Source: Kryptolebias marmoratus (Eukaryota > Chordata > Actinopteri > Cyprinodontiformes > Rivulidae). Taken from it: a stretch of DNA of 64,000 bases. Within the stretch, counting starts at the first letter, position 1. The number at the start of each line of letters is the position of its first letter. The position numbers and the translations under genes are program-made. Shown piece by piece: positions 62,281 through 64,000 of this stretch. The stretch spans positions 11,547,016-11,611,015 of the forward strand of contig NC_051433.1 in NCBI RefSeq assembly GCF_001649575.2. The letters are read 5' to 3'. The notes under the pieces were generated by a model. The model was not told the origin of the DNA, made no database searches, and saw only the letters and a list, made by a program, of their open reading frames with translations.

Positions 62281-63338
62281 CAGACACATACCATTGAGAG
62301 GTTCATAGACTTTTATTGTGAAATTGGCCTTAAATATAAAGACATTCAGTCAGTGCTTAGCAAAATGAATGATTTTCACATCAGTGAGACATTTGAAAAG
62401 AAGCCTTAATTCACTGGGACACAGCTGTAGCAAGGATAACTTTGACCTGGGGGATGTCCTGGAGCTGTTCGAGGCTATCTCAGGACAGAAAATGGTCACA
62501 GAGCACTTCTTTATCCCTGCTCAGCCAGGCGACACTCTGGACTCTTACCCGGAGGGGGAAAGCTCCGCAAATCAAAGATTTGAACACTGGAGGCGTTTTC
62601 TAGTTCTGGTTGTGCTTGTTTGCCGACCTGAGAGACAAGAGGAGTTTTTGATGATGGTTTTCTGAACAAAAGCATCCTTCAGTTTTGCTGTTTGGGACTT
62701 ATACAAAATGTAAAATGTAATAATTTCTTGTGTGTACAGTGATGACAGAAGGTGTGCAGATCCAAGTGTAAGGGAGAAAACATTAACTGTAATGTGTTTA
62801 TACAAATATTATACTGCTTTTGTTTTTTTTTTAGAGAGACGTGGAGACAGATGTTCAGACAGGAGGGAAATAGAAGGGAATGATATCTGGAACATATGAA
62901 TATAAACAATTCTTTTGTTAATACCACAATTTACTACTCTATTTAAGTTAACATCTATGCATTTTCCTTCGCCTATGTCTGTTATCTGTAACAGGATGAA
63001 CTGGATGACTCCCACACCACATCAGGCCATCAGAAAACAAGAATGTGCAGACAGATGTGATGTCTGCACTGCCAGAACTCTACAAAACAAGACTCTTCCT
63101 TTCACCTGCTGATAAGGAACTCTGCAAGGACATATGTGCTTTTCCACAAAGCACACCATGTGATCCTGATGTATATAAACTGTGCAATATGTTGTTTGAT
63201 GACACCCAGCGATCCATATCAGGCGGTGAACCTGTACATATGTCTAAGATGAACATATCACTGCAACTGTGGGAAAACCAAAACAAAAAGAGAGATAGAA
63301 GGAGAAAGACAAACAGTATGACCAGCTATGATTTCTAA
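62281..63338 (+). pseudogene. Broken integrase-core transposon gene inside a camkv intron
   Basis: Pieces in successive frames read ERFIDFYCEIGLKYKDIQSV (helix-turn-helix start), RHLKRSLNSLG after a frameshift near 62388, GESSANQRFEHWRRFL near 62560, GFLNKSILQFCCLGLIQ near 62655, and LPELYKTRLFLSPADKELC with ICAFPQSTPCDPDVYKLCN at 63075-63190. In the same order these match a family of fish proteins with an integrase-like catalytic core, which I know only as uncharacterised integrase-core proteins. The segment that should hold most of the catalytic acidic residues is deleted, and several stops occur. It lies opposite to camkv. It is a decayed mobile-element gene, not a host gene. Confidence 0.7.
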
Positions 63339-63845
63339 ATAATTAGTTTTGTCATAAAGCTCCCTCTCAGAAATTATAACGCTGTGAGGCAACAATGTTA
63401 ACTTCCTGCCTCACAACTGTGTTCTCCAAGACTCCTTTCAGTTCAGGTAATTGTAGACTGGTTCTTGGAAGGACTTATCACAACATTCATGGCACTATTA
63501 AAGGTTTTCTGTATGTTCTTGCACTTTTATTTTAGATTGATGTTTGTAATACGCTATAAATGAATAAAGAACTAGAAAAGCTGTTCTGCCTGAAAACTGT
63601 GTGCATGCTGCAAGCAGAAAGCTGTTGGTTGAAGCTACTTAAGAAGTTGAATTTTTCACATAAGTGACTGTTGAAATGTTGTTATAAGGTAAGATAGAAG
63701 AAGCTGAACATGCCAAAAATACCCTAAAGGTGGCAGCATTTGAGCAAGAATGGCAGAACAGAACCCCTTCATTGATTTGTACTTTAACAACATTGTAAAA
63801 GCTGAAGAAAGAAAACCTGAATACAGAAAAGAAATCACTGTAGGG
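63339..63845. other. camkv intron DNA between two mobile elements
   Basis: I see no exon or repeat with clear borders here. Part may still belong to the decayed element to the left. Confidence 0.4.
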
Positions 63846-64000
63846 CAGTGGTGTCTAAACCTGGTCCTGGAGGGCCACTATCCTGCATGTTTTAGTTGTT
63901 TCTCTGCTTTGACTCACCTGATTTGCTTCTGCGGAACAAGAGCAGGGGAACATCTAAAAACATGCAGGATAGTGGCCCTTCAGGACCAGGATTGGACACC
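63846..64000. mobile_element. Palindromic hAT-like MITE, cut by the window edge
   Basis: The left arm begins CAGTGGTGTCTAAACCTGG and continues GGAGGGCCACTATCCTGCATG. The right arm is its inverted complement, CATGCAGGATAGTGGCCC followed by AGGACCAGGATTGGACACC, and stops at the window edge a few bases before its end. The arms pair over more than 50 bases, so the RNA or single strand could form a long hairpin. CAG...TGTC-type ends point to the hAT/Charlie group. A related partial copy is at 56378-56532. Confidence 0.85.

Overview
The window is nuclear DNA of a vertebrate, almost certainly a teleost fish and probably a percomorph (the last point is inference). It has multi-exon genes with GT-AG introns, an AT-rich background poor in CpG, TA-flanked Tc1 elements, tRNA-derived SINEs and MITEs of kinds common in fish. 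It contains an 842-base assembly gap and two tiny gaps. No bacterial-type operon, CRISPR array or phage-like system is present.

Layout: positions 1 to about 42,200 hold no protein-coding gene I can support. This part carries a CpG-rich candidate promoter at the left edge, a 483-bp MITE with a second copy near 30.7 kb, a strikingly regular 53-bp minisatellite built on telomere-like CCCTAA words (4,392-5,316), a CpG-rich segment with a palindromic CRE just before the assembly gap, a decayed Tc1 transposase (21 kb), two tRNA-like SINEs (23.1 and 37.6 kb), several microsatellites, and a Tc1 element with both ends and TA duplications (38,960-40,040).

Positions 42,200-57,500 hold rbm6 on the minus strand. 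I could resolve 22 coding exons whose phases all agree, plus an upstream non-coding exon, giving a 1,324-residue protein. It has an Arg/Asp/Gly/Met-rich N-terminus, RRM1, a Gln/Glu linker, RRM2, a Pro/Ala stretch, an OCRE domain, a C2H2 finger and the family's C-terminal tail. The RanBP2 zinc finger that normally follows RRM1 is not encoded, and the G-patch is reduced to its last GLG motif.

Positions 58,470-61,945 hold the 3' eight coding exons of camkv, also on the minus strand. It encodes a calmodulin-kinase-like vesicle-associated pseudokinase; its N-terminal exons lie beyond the right edge. Rbm6 next to camkv matches the human 3p21.31 neighbourhood. The long camkv intron at the right edge contains a broken integrase-type transposon gene and a palindromic hAT-like MITE.

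Rbm6 acts in nuclear pre-mRNA splicing and camkv in neuronal vesicles and synapses. They are neighbours by conserved synteny, with no sign that they work in one pathway. The 42-kb gene-poor flank may hold regulatory DNA or a large intron, but nothing in the sequence settles this.
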